Notes under the pieces: generated by a model | Databases searched by the model: none | What the model was told of the DNA's origin: nothing | The model's input: the letters and a program-made list of their open reading frames with translations, nothing else | Part shown: positions 48,485 to 59,204 of the stretch, piece by piece | Layout of the letters: the number at the start of each line of letters is the position of its first letter | How positions within the stretch are numbered: position 1 is the first letter of the stretch | Source: Oscarella lobularis | Taxonomy: Eukaryota; Porifera; Homoscleromorpha; Homosclerophorida; Oscarellidae | DNA: 64,000 nt | Assembly: GCF_947507565.1 (NCBI RefSeq) | Contig: NC_089189.1 | Span: forward strand, 1,736,001-1,800,000 | Direction of reading: 5' to 3' | Made by a program: the position numbers and the translations under genes

Positions 48485-48514
48485 ATGAAGAAGCGAATCG
48501 CACTCGTGTCACCA
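48485..48514 (-). promoter_or_regulatory. Primer-binding site and leader of the retrotransposon
   Basis: Begins TGG immediately next to the LTR end (minus strand TGGTGACACGAGTGCGATTC), as expected for pairing with the CCA end of a tRNA. The implied acceptor stem (GACACGA) would suit a class II (Ser/Leu) tRNA, but I cannot verify which. The gag start follows 30 nt later, so the leader is minimal. Confidence 0.7.
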
Positions 48515-48601
48515 TGTAACGTGTGTAAAGATATATCTATTAGCATCGAGAGCCACCCGCTAGATATTAACACCTACCCCGGACCAACGGGTCCCGTCAC
48601 A
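48515..48601 (-). repeat. 5' LTR (87 bp)
   Basis: See the 3' LTR. Transcription on the minus strand would have to start within these 87 bp, leaving very little room for promoter, R and polyadenylation signals. Confidence 0.93.
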
Positions 48602-48639
48602 GAAGCCACACAGCAGAACGCGGTAAGTTCAGCCAGAGT

Positions 48640-48864
48640 TAGCCTCGCGTAGCCAGGCCCTTCTCCCTGATCTCCCGTATAAACACGGGAGGGGAGAAGG
48701 GCCTGGTACTTCTAAGGTGCGAAAAGGTCACGTGGGACCCCCCTTTGGGGGCAGCGGTCAGTCATGTGCTTCTTTAAATACTTGTCTTAACACCAAGGTA
48801 GTATCGCTCTCGTGCACTCGTGCTTAGGTCTCGTGGCTCTCGTGCTTCTCTTCGCTAGCGCACT
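48640..48864. repeat. Left terminal inverted repeat with internal hairpin
   Basis: Complementary to 53527-53780. 48653-48706 is itself a palindrome (CCAGGCCCTTCTCCC paired with GGAGAAGGGCCTGG, and CTCCCGT with ACGGGAG), so each end can extrude a hairpin. TTTAAATAC at about 48773-48782 could serve as a TATA-like element for the adjacent gene. Confidence 0.93.
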
Positions 48865-48911
48865 TCGCTTGCAGGACCGCGTCTTTCAAAATAGAGCCGC
48901 CACTGACAACC

Positions 48912-50771
48912 TTGGCTTGCGACGTTCTACGGAACGACTTTCAGCTCTCGGACTTTCGTCCGGGGCAGTTAGATGCCATCCTGAGCATAGCGAGGGGGGA
49001 AGACGTGGTAGTTCGTTTTGGAACGAATGGTGGAAAATCCCTTTGCTACCAGCTTCCACCTCGCTTACTTGGAAAGTCTTCCTGCGCTGTTATAGTTAGT
49101 CCTCTTAGCGCCCTGATGAGAGAACAGGTACAGACGCCAAGTGATGATCAACGACAGATACAACTTTGTCGAGCAGGTTTTCAAGCTGAAAAACCTTCAG
49201 ATGTCAGCCGTAGCTTGCGTTACCGTTGCACAAGCCAAGCTCTTAACCGCTGAAGACTTGTCGACTTTTCAATACTGTACGTTTCTAGAATAACTGTGGT
49301 TTTTCTTTATAACGTTTCCATGCTCAGTTTATTTGTCCCCTGAATGTGCGGTGCACCCATTCTGGCTTCAGACTATGAAGACCCTATCTAAGCGTCTCGT
49401 CCTAATAGCAATCGACGAAGCTCACTGCGTTGCAGAATGGTAAGCAATAGTTTAGAATTCACTAGAATGCCTGTACACAATCATCTAATGGTACAGGGGT
49501 GATGACTTTAGAGTGGACTTTAAATTTCTTCGACGTCTTCGAGACGTCGCTGCATGCCCGGTCATGGCACTAACAGCAACTCTAACAAAACGTACAAAGA
49601 TTACAATAGAAGAAAGAATTGGGCTGAAAAACCCAAATTTCGTCGTAACAACTATAAACAGACCCAACCTGTACATATGGTTTCTGAAGCAACGTCAAAC
49701 GCACGAGGTTCATCACTCATTTGACGTACCTAATGCTTACACTTCTATTCTTATTCACTAGGCATCTCTTCAACCTGTCATGGAATCCCTGATTTCAGGA
49801 AAAGAGAAGACAATAATATTTGTCAAAACAAAAAATGTTGCCACGGACATATGGGAAATCTTTCATTCAAAGTATCCAGACCAAGTCGCAATTCATCACT
49901 CATCCCTAACCACAGAAATAAGACGTCAAACAGAAAGGGATTTTCGAGAGGGACGCAAAGTTCTCGTCATCGCTACCGTCGGATTTGGAATGGTAGTTTT
50001 ATAAATTGCAATCTATTTTTCTTGTCAAAGTTATTTTATTATTTAGGGAATTGATATTAGTGACGTCAGAATTGTTGTTTGTTACGGATCACCTGATACC
50101 GTCGAGGGCATGTTTCAGGTAGAATAGTAAACAACATAGGCTTCGGCAGCTAACTAATCAAATGACCATAGATGTTCGGTCGAGCTGGTCGTGATGGCAG
50201 TCCTGCCACCTGTGTCCTCCTCTACAGGCCTTCTAGCAAGAAGAGTAATAAAACAGATTTGGACAAAATTCTCCAGGAAAAGACTTGCTTGAGGAAGCAA
50301 ATCTGCCAATACTTGGAATCCTCGTACAGCGCTGAGGATCAAGCTGGGCACCCGTGCTGCTCTAACTGCAACAAAGAAGGAGAAGATCCATACGGTCTCT
50401 TTGTCTACCCAAGGCAAGCCAGAGGAAAGCGAACCAGCGGAAACTTGAAGAGAAAGCGAAAATCAAAAGGCGACAATTCACCTTCAACAGGCGACTGGTA
50501 CATAGACAGGTCTCTCTATGAATGGAGGGAACGAGAGTTCGAAAATAGCGGCCTGTCTTGCCTCGGCGCTGAAGCCATCGTTAGTAATCGTCTGCTGTCT
50601 CACGTACGGGACAACTGTGCAGTGCTACGTACAGTTGACAATATTCAGGCTGCTACTGGCCTCAATGAAAAGTACGCCTCATCTCTCTCAATTGCGCTTA
50701 ACGATTGCATGGCTAAAGCTTCAAAGATGGTTGCTAGCGAACACAGCTATTGTTCGAAGGCTATTAATTAA
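48912..50771 (+). CDS. RecQ-like ATP-dependent DNA helicase carried by the transposon
   Basis: Exons 48912-49127 (5' end uncertain; the frame is open further upstream and could start inside the TIR), 49177-49276, 49328-49439, 49497-49707, 49762-49992, 50047-50118, 50172-50771, all GT-AG and in phase. Motifs: 0 (FRPGQ), I (GTNGGKSLCYQLPP, Asn in place of the usual Gly), Ia (VIVSPLSALM), II (IDEAHCVAEWGDDFR), III (MALTATLTK), V (GFGMGIDISDVRIVV), VI (FGRAGRDG), followed by a Cys cluster (CLRKQICQY, HPCCSNC) like the zinc site after RecQ ATPase lobes. Family knowledge: 3'-5' DNA unwinding. Residue order and splice phases look intact, so it may be active. A role in transposition is inferred from its position between TIRs. 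Confidence 0.88.
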
Positions 50772-50800
50772 ATAATAAATGATCTTTCGTAGCATGCTTT

Positions 50801-53600
50801 TCAGAGCCCTTGCACTTCTTCTACATCATCAACCGTCCTCTTTTGGCTTTCGACAGTCTCCTCAGCAATTTTCTTCTGCAGGTAGTTTTGGAGCCACCCG
50901 TTCTCTACTTTCAGGATTCCTTCTCGTCTTGGATCGACGAAATCCCATTCTATCCATTTTCTGTCACATTTCATGGTGACAACTTCCTCTTCCAGCAGTA
51001 CTGCAACCATCTTTTGGACGTCATCGTCACAGGAACGAATGGTGTGCGTGGATGTCTTTGCAATGCCCAATTTGTCTTCAAACTTTCTAGAGCCATCCAA
51101 AATTTCCATCGCTACTTCCGACACGAGAGTGAGATGCTTTTTCGTCAATGCTCCGCCGCTAGCTCGTACCGCATTTTTAATTATCCTAAAAAGCAAGGTA
51201 AGACATTGCATAGCTCAATATTCAATAATTTACAGATTGTAGTGTTCGACCAACTGGTCAATTGGCTTTCCGTGTCCTGGTTTTCCACTTACATTAACAG
51301 TCCTATAATGTTTGTGAATGTATGCTGTTTCCGGAGCCCAATCTGCCGCCAGGTTTGCTAGCAGATTGGCAGCCTCCGTAGAATAATTCACTTTGTGACC
51401 GCCAAGTAGGTGGAGAAACCAAAAGCGCCACATTCTAATTATTTCTTCTCCGTTTTCGTACTGAATCGATTCTCTTAGATTAACGTAGATAAATCCCATA
51501 TGAAGCAGAGTTCGGTGGTACATGTAGACTTCGTCTACGTCGATTTCAGGAAATGGCGGCGTTTTTATCTTGATCGTTTTGTTAAATATTGTTTCAGCCT
51601 CTTGCTTCAGCCACTCTGCTTGGTTTTCTTCCGGTAATTTTACGCAGTCAGATGAGCTTTCTATGTTGTAGTGACAGCAGATAGCAGCAGTTAGATGAGC
51701 ATTGAAAACCTACGTAAATCGACATTCGAAGATGGGCTACACATTCAATTATATCTCCGCTCACATGACGAAAAAATTCATCCGAGGACTGAAACTTCTT
51801 TGCTGCTGCATCGACCATTTGTCTGCCAATCAGATTTTTGAGATGACAGGCGGTTCCAGGAGATTTCTCATTTCCCCATAAAAACTGAAGTGACAGCCCC
51901 AAGCACTCCCACAAGAAATGAAAATCGCCTAAGACAAAAGTTAGTCCGCTACTGTTACTATGTAAATCTTGCCTGGTGATTCTTTAGCCCAGTGCAAGGT
52001 GTTCAAAGGACAGGGCTCTGGGGTTCGAAGCCGCTTGGCACCTCGAATATTCTTGCAAGTAAGCTGATCGCCTACGACTGCCTAATGATAAATTGGAACG
52101 AATGAAGCAACGGTAAAGCTTATCATACTACCTCGGGAGTTATGTCCTTTTTTCTTATGTCTGCAGCAAAACTATCTAGGACGGTGATGTTGCCGTCTGT
52201 CTTCCCTTCGTTGACATCCAATATGGGCAAAGGTGTAATACGTGCCTTCGTTGGCTGCTTGTGATGTTTTCGTTTAGGACTGACGTTGGATAAAGGAAAA
52301 AATGACTTGAATCTCGAAACAAGAAAACGCATTATGAAGTCTACGCCAGACTGGAAGACGCTGTCGTTGTCTTGTGGAGACGGAAGAATGTCTTGATCAC
52401 GCAAACTGGATCGAGAGATGGACTAAAGCAAGCCTGTATAATTGCTATGTTTAAAATTTTCATTACTTTTTGTGCAAGCGGTAGTGACTGCAAAACGACA
52501 TCCTCTTCATAATCAATTATTAAGCGTGTGGTCATATCCCACCTTTCTTGATGATGCCCTGAACAGAATTTGAACCGCGGTTGCATGAACCGTTTCGTCT
52601 GTTTACCTTGGCGCTCGTGGTGCACATTTTTGGTAATATTAAGATTGTCGTAGGACAAAATCCTTGGACAGAATGGTTGTCGTTCCGGGACTACATTCTT
52701 GCTAGCCACTGTTCTGAGATAGTCCCACGAGGCAGTGTAGGACATGCACAGCCCCAAGGTGTTCATAGCCGCCAATACCTAAATAACATATGAAAAGAAG
52801 TCTAATGCAAAAAACAAGTATTTGAAATACTTGTTTAGGAGCAGCGTGACTAATGAGAAATAACGATGTAAGCTGTGGAAAAGCTTTTGCTGCTTTCATT
52901 CTTGATCTTTGCTTCATCATCAGGGATACAACGTTCAGAACAAAATCGTCAGGCGCCTTCTTGTTCCTGCAGCCCATGACACTTCCCATCACCCTCCACA
53001 AATTCGGAGCCATGGCTCTCATTGCGCGGCACTGCTCAGTGACATCCACATCTAAATAGCCCTCGTCAGAAGAGACGAGATTCTGCATCTCGACCGATAG
53101 GCAACGGTGCACAGCCTCCCAATCTATTGACGAAGTAGCTTGGGTTGAGGCTGTGAGGAAAGAATGAATTAACATTTGCATGTCACCCGAGAAAGGTCAC
53201 ATAAAATACATTCTCGCGTTTCAATTTTTATTTTCTTTCGAATTCCTGTGTAGGTCCATCCAATGCTGCGCTTGGTCCTGCTGATGTGAGGGAATGCCCT
53301 TTTCGTCACTCGTCCCATCTCCGTGGAACTTAAATCGACATTAGCGTATATTCGTAAATCGTTGTGAACATCCGCCACAGAAACATAATGAGCACTACTC
53401 TCAACATATTGTTCTCTCAGCCTACATGTCACCAAAAAAAGCAGACCATGCAGATTGTGCGAAAACCTGCAAATCTGCCTACCAGGCAACGCGATCTTCG
53501 TAAAAACCAGGTTCCATGGTTGGTCGAGTGCGCTAGCGAAGAGAAGCACGAGAGCCAAGTCCCTGCACGAGAGCCATGGTCCTGCACGAGACCTAAGCAC
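50801..53600 (-). CDS. DUF6589-like putative transposase of the same element
   Basis: Minus-strand coding stretches lie at 53600-53169, 53181-52702, 52775-52341, 52404-52123, 51914-51648, 51523-51230 and 51211-50801; exact exon limits were not resolved. The first open frame starts in the right TIR and contains ALVLLFASAL, which is also encoded near the left end because the TIRs are complementary. Segments such as LGLCMSYTASWDYLR, ILSYDNLNITKNVHHERQGK, GDFHFLWECLGLSLQF, CHLKNLIGRQMVDAAAKKF and DQLVEHYN occur in the order I associate with DUF6589 proteins, which are abundant and transposon-linked in animals and fungi. That match is from memory, not a search. It would be the natural transposase candidate, with the helicase as accessory. 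Confidence 0.6.
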
Positions 53601-53780
53601 GAGTGCACGAGAGCGATACTACCTTGGTGTTAAGACAAGTATTTAAAGAAGCACATGACTGACCGCTGCCCCCAAAGGGGGGTCCCACGTGACCTTTTCG
53701 CACCTTAGAAGTACCAGGCCCTTCTCCCCTCCCGTGTTTATACGGGAGATCAGGGAGAAGGGCCTGGCTACGCGAGGCTA
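53527..53780. repeat. Right terminal inverted repeat with internal hairpin
   Basis: Inverted copy of 48640-48864 with the palindrome at 53714-53767 and an additional GCACGAGAGCCATGGTCCTG-containing segment near its inner end (about 53545-53580) absent from the left TIR. Confidence 0.92.
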
Positions 53781-53789
53781 AGCCAGAGT

Positions 53790-54066
53790 GATCGCGTGCA
53801 ATTGCAGCGTCCCTTTGTCTCTAGACGTGCAGATCGCGCGAGAGAACGCGCGCGAGGCACGCACAAAGCACGCGGCTCTCCACTTCGAAATCGGTAAGCA
53901 AATCGCGTCTATTCACTATGCAGGCGTCGAATTCTCTTTCCAGATCGTTCGCACGCGCGTGGACGCGGCGAACGCGCGACGACACGACGCGCCGACGCGG
54001 AGAATGAAGATCGAAGAGCTCATCGGAGCGAAGAGGACGTCGCAAAGCAAGTGGGGGAATTTGTAG
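53790..54066 (+). CDS. Possible host exon resuming after the insertions
   Basis: The plus strand is open from about 53788 to TAG at 54066 (VQIARENAREARTKHAALHF, then VEFSFQIVRTRVDAANA and MKIEELIGAKRTSQ). If both mobile elements are removed, the flanks read GAACGCG|GTAAGTTCAGCCAGAGTGATC up to GCAATTGCAG|C, a plausible very short intron into which the DNA transposon landed. The upstream frame I favour does not stay open across this junction, so the gene model is uncertain. Basic, helical sequence; no domain recognised. Confidence 0.3.
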
Positions 54067-55597
54067 CTCCTTTTTTTAGCTCGCGCGCGGTTGTTTTCTC
54101 GTGTACGCGTGCATGTTTGTGTAGGTGCGTGTTATCCCCTAGGCCGGGGCCCCCAAGCGCATCCCATCCGCGCATAACGCTAGCTAGGGCTAATCTCTAA
54201 AGACTAATCGTCCCCCTCCCCTGTTAGAGAATCCTTTGAGTGTTGTCCGTGTGTTTTGTTCGTGAAGTCGTGTTACGTCATTTCCGTTTGGCGAGCGGCT
54301 ATTTTTAGTGACTTTTGTAGTTAGAGGTTTCGAGCCGCTCGCGATGACGCACCCCGTTCCGGCGAATGGGCGTGCGTCATGAATAGAATAGGGAAGAATA
54401 GAGGATAAGGAAAAAGCAGTGGTGCATTTAGGATGCTAAAAGAGATATAGACGATAGGAAGCATCCACCAAGCTTTAGGGGTCCTACACTTCAGCTAAAC
54501 ACGTGCAACACTTCGGCTAACCGCCCCTATATCATCAATGTCATCATTTATCATCATCATTTATCATCATTATCATTTATCATTATCATTTCATGTCTTC
54601 TTCTTCTTCATAATTGTAATAGAATAGGGATGAGGGGGGCCCCGCGTTGGGAAGCCCTTGGGATAAAGGGCCCTCGCGATGCATTCTCCAGGTGTACACG
54701 TGCCTTTTAATTAAACAACTTTTTAATGCCTTTTGATTTGATTTATGGTTTTTTTGTAGTCTTATTTTTTGTAGTCAAAAATGAGAAAAAAGTACTAATA
54801 GTGTAAGTGGCCGTCGAAGTGGCCTGAAGAAAGAAAATTGAATAGTGAGTTGAAAATTTTAAAGGCTCATAAAGAACGACCCCTTTTCCTCCGTCAATGA
54901 GGTACGTTGTCGTACTATTGGTCGAAATCATGAAATATTTGGCTTTTAGAAGTTTCAATTTAGGACGTCATCATAGTCGAGATAAATTCTTTTGTTGAAG
55001 GAAGAGCGGTAACTAATTATTTATCTTTCAAATTAGTTTTGAGTTAAGAGTTTTACAATAGAACTCACAATAAATTCTGGATTTTCATTCTTTATCTCTC
55101 CACTCGATTCATCTATCCGAAGTCATCGTAAAAAATCAAGATAAAAATAACAATTTTTGGAACAATGTACAAAATTATTACATTTATTTTATTTACTTAT
55201 TTATTGAATCTCTTTTACTCAGGCTCGAAAACTTAAATTTAAGGTCGAAATTTCATGGCAAAATGTATTGTCCTTTCTTTATTGCCTTTGCAATCTTAGG
55301 GAATTTTTAAACATTTTCACAGCACGTCACAAAAAGAAAGTTAATTTTTCAAAGCAATTCCATCATTGATACAAGGCATATCCTTCTAAATTTTCTTTCT
55401 TTCTTCTAGAAATAGGAGGTAGAGGAAAGAAGACGGATAGCTACTCCCTGTGAGAGGGTTGCCTGACATTAAAAGGTCAGGCTCCAGGGGTTTGAATAAG
55501 CTGAATCGCCTGCCCTCTTGCAAAGGTATGATTAATAAGGACTGTACAACGTAATACTAGAGAGCGTGACTTTCGCCATTAATTCTTAATGAATGAC
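54067..55597. other. Intergenic; ATC/ATT-rich microsatellite
   Basis: About 54534-54600 is an imperfect ATCATT-type repeat followed by TCTTCTTCTTC. The rest (54.7-55.5 kb) is AT-rich and holds no feature I can support. Confidence 0.6.
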
Positions 55598-58105
55598 TGT
55601 ACGGCACTTGACGGCGTGTCTATTAGTCAAAGGCGGCACCTGACGGCGTGTATATTAGTCATACCGGTAGACGGCACTTGACGTATTTCGTATTAGTCAG
55701 AGACGGCACTTGACGGCGTTTCTGTTAGTCAGACAGGGCACTTGACGGCCTTTCTATTTGTCAGAGACGGCACTTGACGGCGTTCCTGTTAGTCAGAGAC
55801 GGCACTTGACGGCGTTCCTGTTAGTCAGAGACGGCATTTGACGTCGTTTCTATTAGTCAGAGACGGCACTTGACGGCGTTTCTATTAGTCAGAGACGGCA
55901 CTTGACGGCATTTCTAATAGTCAGAGACGGCACTTGACGGCATTTCTATTAGTCAGAGACGGCACTTGACAGCATTTCTATTAGTCAAACACGGCACTTG
56001 ACGGCGTTTCTATTAGTCAGAGACGGCAATTGACCGCATTTCTATTAGTCAGAGACGGCACTTGACGGCATTTTTATTAGTCAAAGACGGCACTTGACGG
56101 CGTTTCTATTAGTCAGAGACGGCAATTGACGGCATTTCTATTAGTCAGAGACGGCACTTGACGGCATTTCTATTAGTCAGAGACGGCACTTGACGGCGTT
56201 TCTAGTAGTCATAGACGGCACTTGACGGCATTTCTATTAGTCATAGACGGCACTTGACGGCGTATCTATTAGTCAGAGACGGCACTTGACGGCATTTTTA
56301 TTAATCAGAGACGGCACTTGACGGCATTTCTATTAGTCAGAGACGGCACTTGACGGCATTTCTTTTAGTCAGAGACGGCACTTGACGGCATTTCTATTAG
56401 TCAGAGACTGCACTTGACGGCGTCTCCAGTAGTCAGAGACGGCACTTGACGGCATTTCTATTAGTCAGACGGAACTTGACGGCATTTCTATTAGTCAGAC
56501 GGAACTTGACGGCATTTCTATTAGTCAGAGACGGAACTTGACGGCATTTCTATTAGTCAGAGACGGCACTTGACGGCGTTTCTATTAGTCAGAGACGGCA
56601 TTTGACGGCGGTTCTATTAATCAGAGACGGCACTTGACGGCGTTTCTATTAGTCAGAGACGGCATTTGACGGCGTTTCTATTAATCAGAGACTGCACTTG
56701 ACGGCGTTTCTATTAGTCAGAGACGGCACTTGACGGCGTTTCTATTAGTCATAGACGGCATTTGACAGCATTTCTATTAGTCACAGACGGCACTTGACGG
56801 CATTTTTATTAGTCAGAGACGGCATTTGACGTCGTTTCTATTAGTCAGAGACGGCACTTGACGGCATTTTTATTAGTCAAAGACGGCATTTGACGGCGTT
56901 TCTATTAGTCAGAGACGGAATTTGACGGCGTTTCTATTAATCAGAGACGGCACTTGACGGCGTTTCTATTAGTCAGAGACGGCATTTGACGGCGTTTCTA
57001 TTAATCAGAGACTGCACTTGACGGCGTTTCTATTAGTCAGAGACGGCACTTGACGGCGTTTCTATTAGTCATAGACGGCATTTGACAGCATTTCTATTAG
57101 TCACAGACGGCACTTGACGACATTTCTATTAGTCAGAGACGACACTTGACGGCATTTCTATTAGTCAGAGACGGCATTTGACGGCGTTCCTGTTAGTCAG
57201 AGACGGCACTTGACGGAATTTTTATTAGTCAAAGACGGCACTTGACGGCGTTTCTATTAGTCAGAGACGGCAATTGACGGCATTTTTATTAGTCAAAGAC
57301 GGCACTTGACGGCGTTTCTATTAGTCAGAGACGGCAATTGACGGCATTTTTATTAATCAGAGACGGCACTTGACGGCATTTCTATTAGTCAGAGACGGCA
57401 CTTGACGGCGTTTCTAGTAGTCATAGACGGCACTTGACGGCATTTCTATTAGTCAGAGACGGCACTTGACGGCGTATCTATTAGACAGAGACGGCACTTG
57501 ACGGCATTTCTATTAATCAGAGACGGCACTTGACGGCATTTCTATTAGTCAGAGACGGCACTTGACGGCATTTCTTTTAGTCAGAGACGGCACTTGACGG
57601 CATTTCTATTAGTCAGAGACGGCACTTGACGGCATTTCTATTAGTCCAAGACGGCACTTGACGGGGTTTCTATTAATCAGAAACGGCACTTGACGGCGTT
57701 TTTATTATTCAAAGACGGCACTTGACTATGAGTCTGAGACGGCACTTGACGCATTTTATATTGGTCAGATACGGCACTTGACGGCGTTTCTATTAGTCAG
57801 AGACGGCACTTAACTGCGCGTATTTTAGTCATATGCAGTACTTGACGGTGTTTCTATTAGTTTGAGACGACAGTTGACGTCATATATATTAGTCAAAGAC
57901 GGCACTTGACGGCGTGCATATTTGTTATTTGCGGCACTTAACGGCGTTTGTATTAGTCAGCGACGGCACTTGACGGCGTTTATGTTAGTCATAAGCGGCA
58001 GTTGACGGCGTTCATATTAGTCAGAGACGGCACTTGACGGCTTTTTCTTTTGTCTTAGACGGCACTTGACAGCGTTTATATTAGTCATAGGCGGCACTTG
58101 ACGCC
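55598..58105. repeat. Minisatellite of 32-bp units, about 78 copies
   Basis: The consensus AGAGACGGCACTTGACGGCG followed by TTTCTATTAGTC repeats for 2.5 kb. Units vary at defined positions (CACTTG/CATTTG/CAATTG, GCG/GCA, AGTC/AATC). Combinations of variants recur at fixed distances: TTAATCAGAGACTGCACTTG occurs at 56681 and again at 57001, exactly ten units apart, and a CTAGTAGTCATAGACGG variant at 56202 recurs at 57414, about 38 units apart. Units at both edges are the most diverged, as expected for unequal exchange concentrated in the middle. No coding capacity. Confidence 0.97.
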
Positions 58106-58249
58106 TGCCTTCTCTGAAAGAAAAATTCCTATTATTCGAACCCGATAACTCTGTACTAAATGGCAGCAAATGTTGTTTATTTTTATTAGTCTAGGCTACG
58201 CTGTCTCTATAGTCCTCACCCTCCCCATTTTTATGAATCATAGTCTTGT

Positions 58250-58470
58250 GCGTACCCATTTGAGTGAGATTGGCTCCTCATCTTTTTTTCTTAGGGATGC
58301 CTCTGCTTGTATTGGAGATATTAGCTCCTCATCTTTGATTTTAAGGGATGCTTCTGCGTATATTAGAGAGATTGTTTTCTCATCTTCTATTCCAAGGGAT
58401 AAATCTGCGTGTATTAGAGAGATTGGCCCTTCATCTTTGATTCTTAGGGATTCATCTGTGATTCTTAAGA
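58250..58470. repeat. Tandem array of about 60-bp units (3-4 copies)
   Basis: Each unit carries TTGGCTCCTCATCTTTGATT-, TAAGGGATGC-TCTGCGTGTA- and TTAGAGAGA-like segments. The unit is a multiple of three and is translated in a 122-codon open frame at 58170-58538 as 20-residue repeats (SSSLILRDASA-IREI). The reverse strand is open too, so coding is doubtful. Confidence 0.8.
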
Positions 58471-58604
58471 ACATACAGGAGAGCGTGACACTCTTCTTTG
58501 CTTCATTAGGACTGTGCGTCACATACAACAGAGCGTGATCGTAGTCTTAGATTCATAAGGATGTACGGTAGAATACAGATAAGCGTATCACTGCACTAAT
58601 TTTT

Positions 58605-58995
58605 TGCAGATGTGGCAGTCCTTTCCTTGCAATAATTTTGCAATATTTATTGCAAAGGGAAACGCCGTCTCATCTGCAATAGTTATTGAAATAAATATTG
58701 CTAAGGGAAGGGCTGATTCATTTGCAATTATTTTTGCAAATTAACGGTAAGGGGAAGGGCCGACTAATTTGCAATAATTTTTGCATTATATTTTACAAAG
58801 GGAGGGCCGACTCGTCCGCAATAAATATTTATTGCAAGGTACGGTCGACTCATGGGATCGGTCGACTCTTCTGCAATATTTATTGCAATACATATTGCAA
58901 TGGACGTTCGACTCTTTTGCATAATAGTGTCATTAATTAGTGCAATATACGGACGAGGTGACACTTCTGCAATAATTATTGCAATAATTAAATCA
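58605..58995. repeat. Degenerate tandem array with palindromic TTGCAATA-TATTGCAA motifs
   Basis: Six or so units of about 55-65 bp, each with an AT palindrome such as GCAATAAATATTTATTGC or TGCAATAATTATTGCAA and a GGGAAGGGCCGACTCAT-like spacer. The palindromes could form short hairpins; no gene recognised. Confidence 0.75.
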
Positions 58996-59204
58996 GATGA
59001 GTAGGCCCTTTCCGGTTCCTATTATCTTACCACAGTGACGTAATCTCCAAACATAAAAGCTTTTCGGCTAAGGGAATTAGAATTAGAAGCCTTCTATCTG
59101 TCGCGTCATCGTTAGCGCACATGAAATTTTGTTTACGTACTGTAGTTGACAGGAGGAAACATAAGTCGCAGGACCGAAGCTAGGAGAGGAGAAGAACGAA
59201 CGGA
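58996..59204. other. Spacer, nothing recognised
   Basis: Unique sequence between the satellite array and repeat family R. Confidence 0.5.

Larger units (their letters stand above)
44073..48606 (-). mobile_element. Ty3/gypsy-type LTR retrotransposon with GAAGC target duplication
   Basis: The element proper is 44078-48601 (4524 bp), transcribed on the minus strand. GAAGC at 44073-44077 and 48602-48606 is a 5-bp target-site duplication. Two identical-looking 87-bp LTRs begin TG and end CA. A primer-binding site lies directly next to the 5' LTR (48514 downward, TGGTGACACGAGTG), and a polypurine tract (AAGGAAAGGGGA) sits directly before the 3' LTR (44165-44176). The near-identity of the LTRs and the clean target duplication imply recent insertion. 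The domain order PR-RT-RNaseH-IN places it in Ty3/gypsy. Confidence 0.95.
48631..53789. mobile_element. 5.1-kb DNA transposon with long TIRs encoding RecQ-like helicase and DUF6589-like protein
   Basis: The element proper is 48640-53780 (5141 bp). AGCCAGAGT at 48631-48639 and 53781-53789 is a 9-bp target-site duplication. The termini are inverted repeats starting TAGCCTCGCG: 48640-48864 and 53527-53780, the right one carrying about 28 extra bases. It contains two convergent genes whose stops are 29 bp apart. 9-bp duplications and TIRs over 200 bp are usual for Mutator/Rehavkus-like elements, while helicase cargo is reported for Academ-type elements, so the superfamily assignment is open. Confidence 0.9.

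Noticed and set aside
53169-53600. Signal peptide at the start of the transposon minus-strand frame (ALVLLFASAL)
   Set aside because: The same peptide is encoded at the opposite end because the TIRs are complementary; it reflects TIR sequence and is not evidence of secretion.
55598-58105. CRISPR-like regularly spaced repeats
   Set aside because: Units are contiguous 32-bp tandem copies without unique spacers, in a eukaryotic genome with no cas genes; it is a minisatellite.
58170-58538. 122-codon open frame as a repeat protein gene
   Set aside because: It is a direct translation of a 60-bp tandem array and the reverse strand is equally open; no start context or splice partners support a gene.
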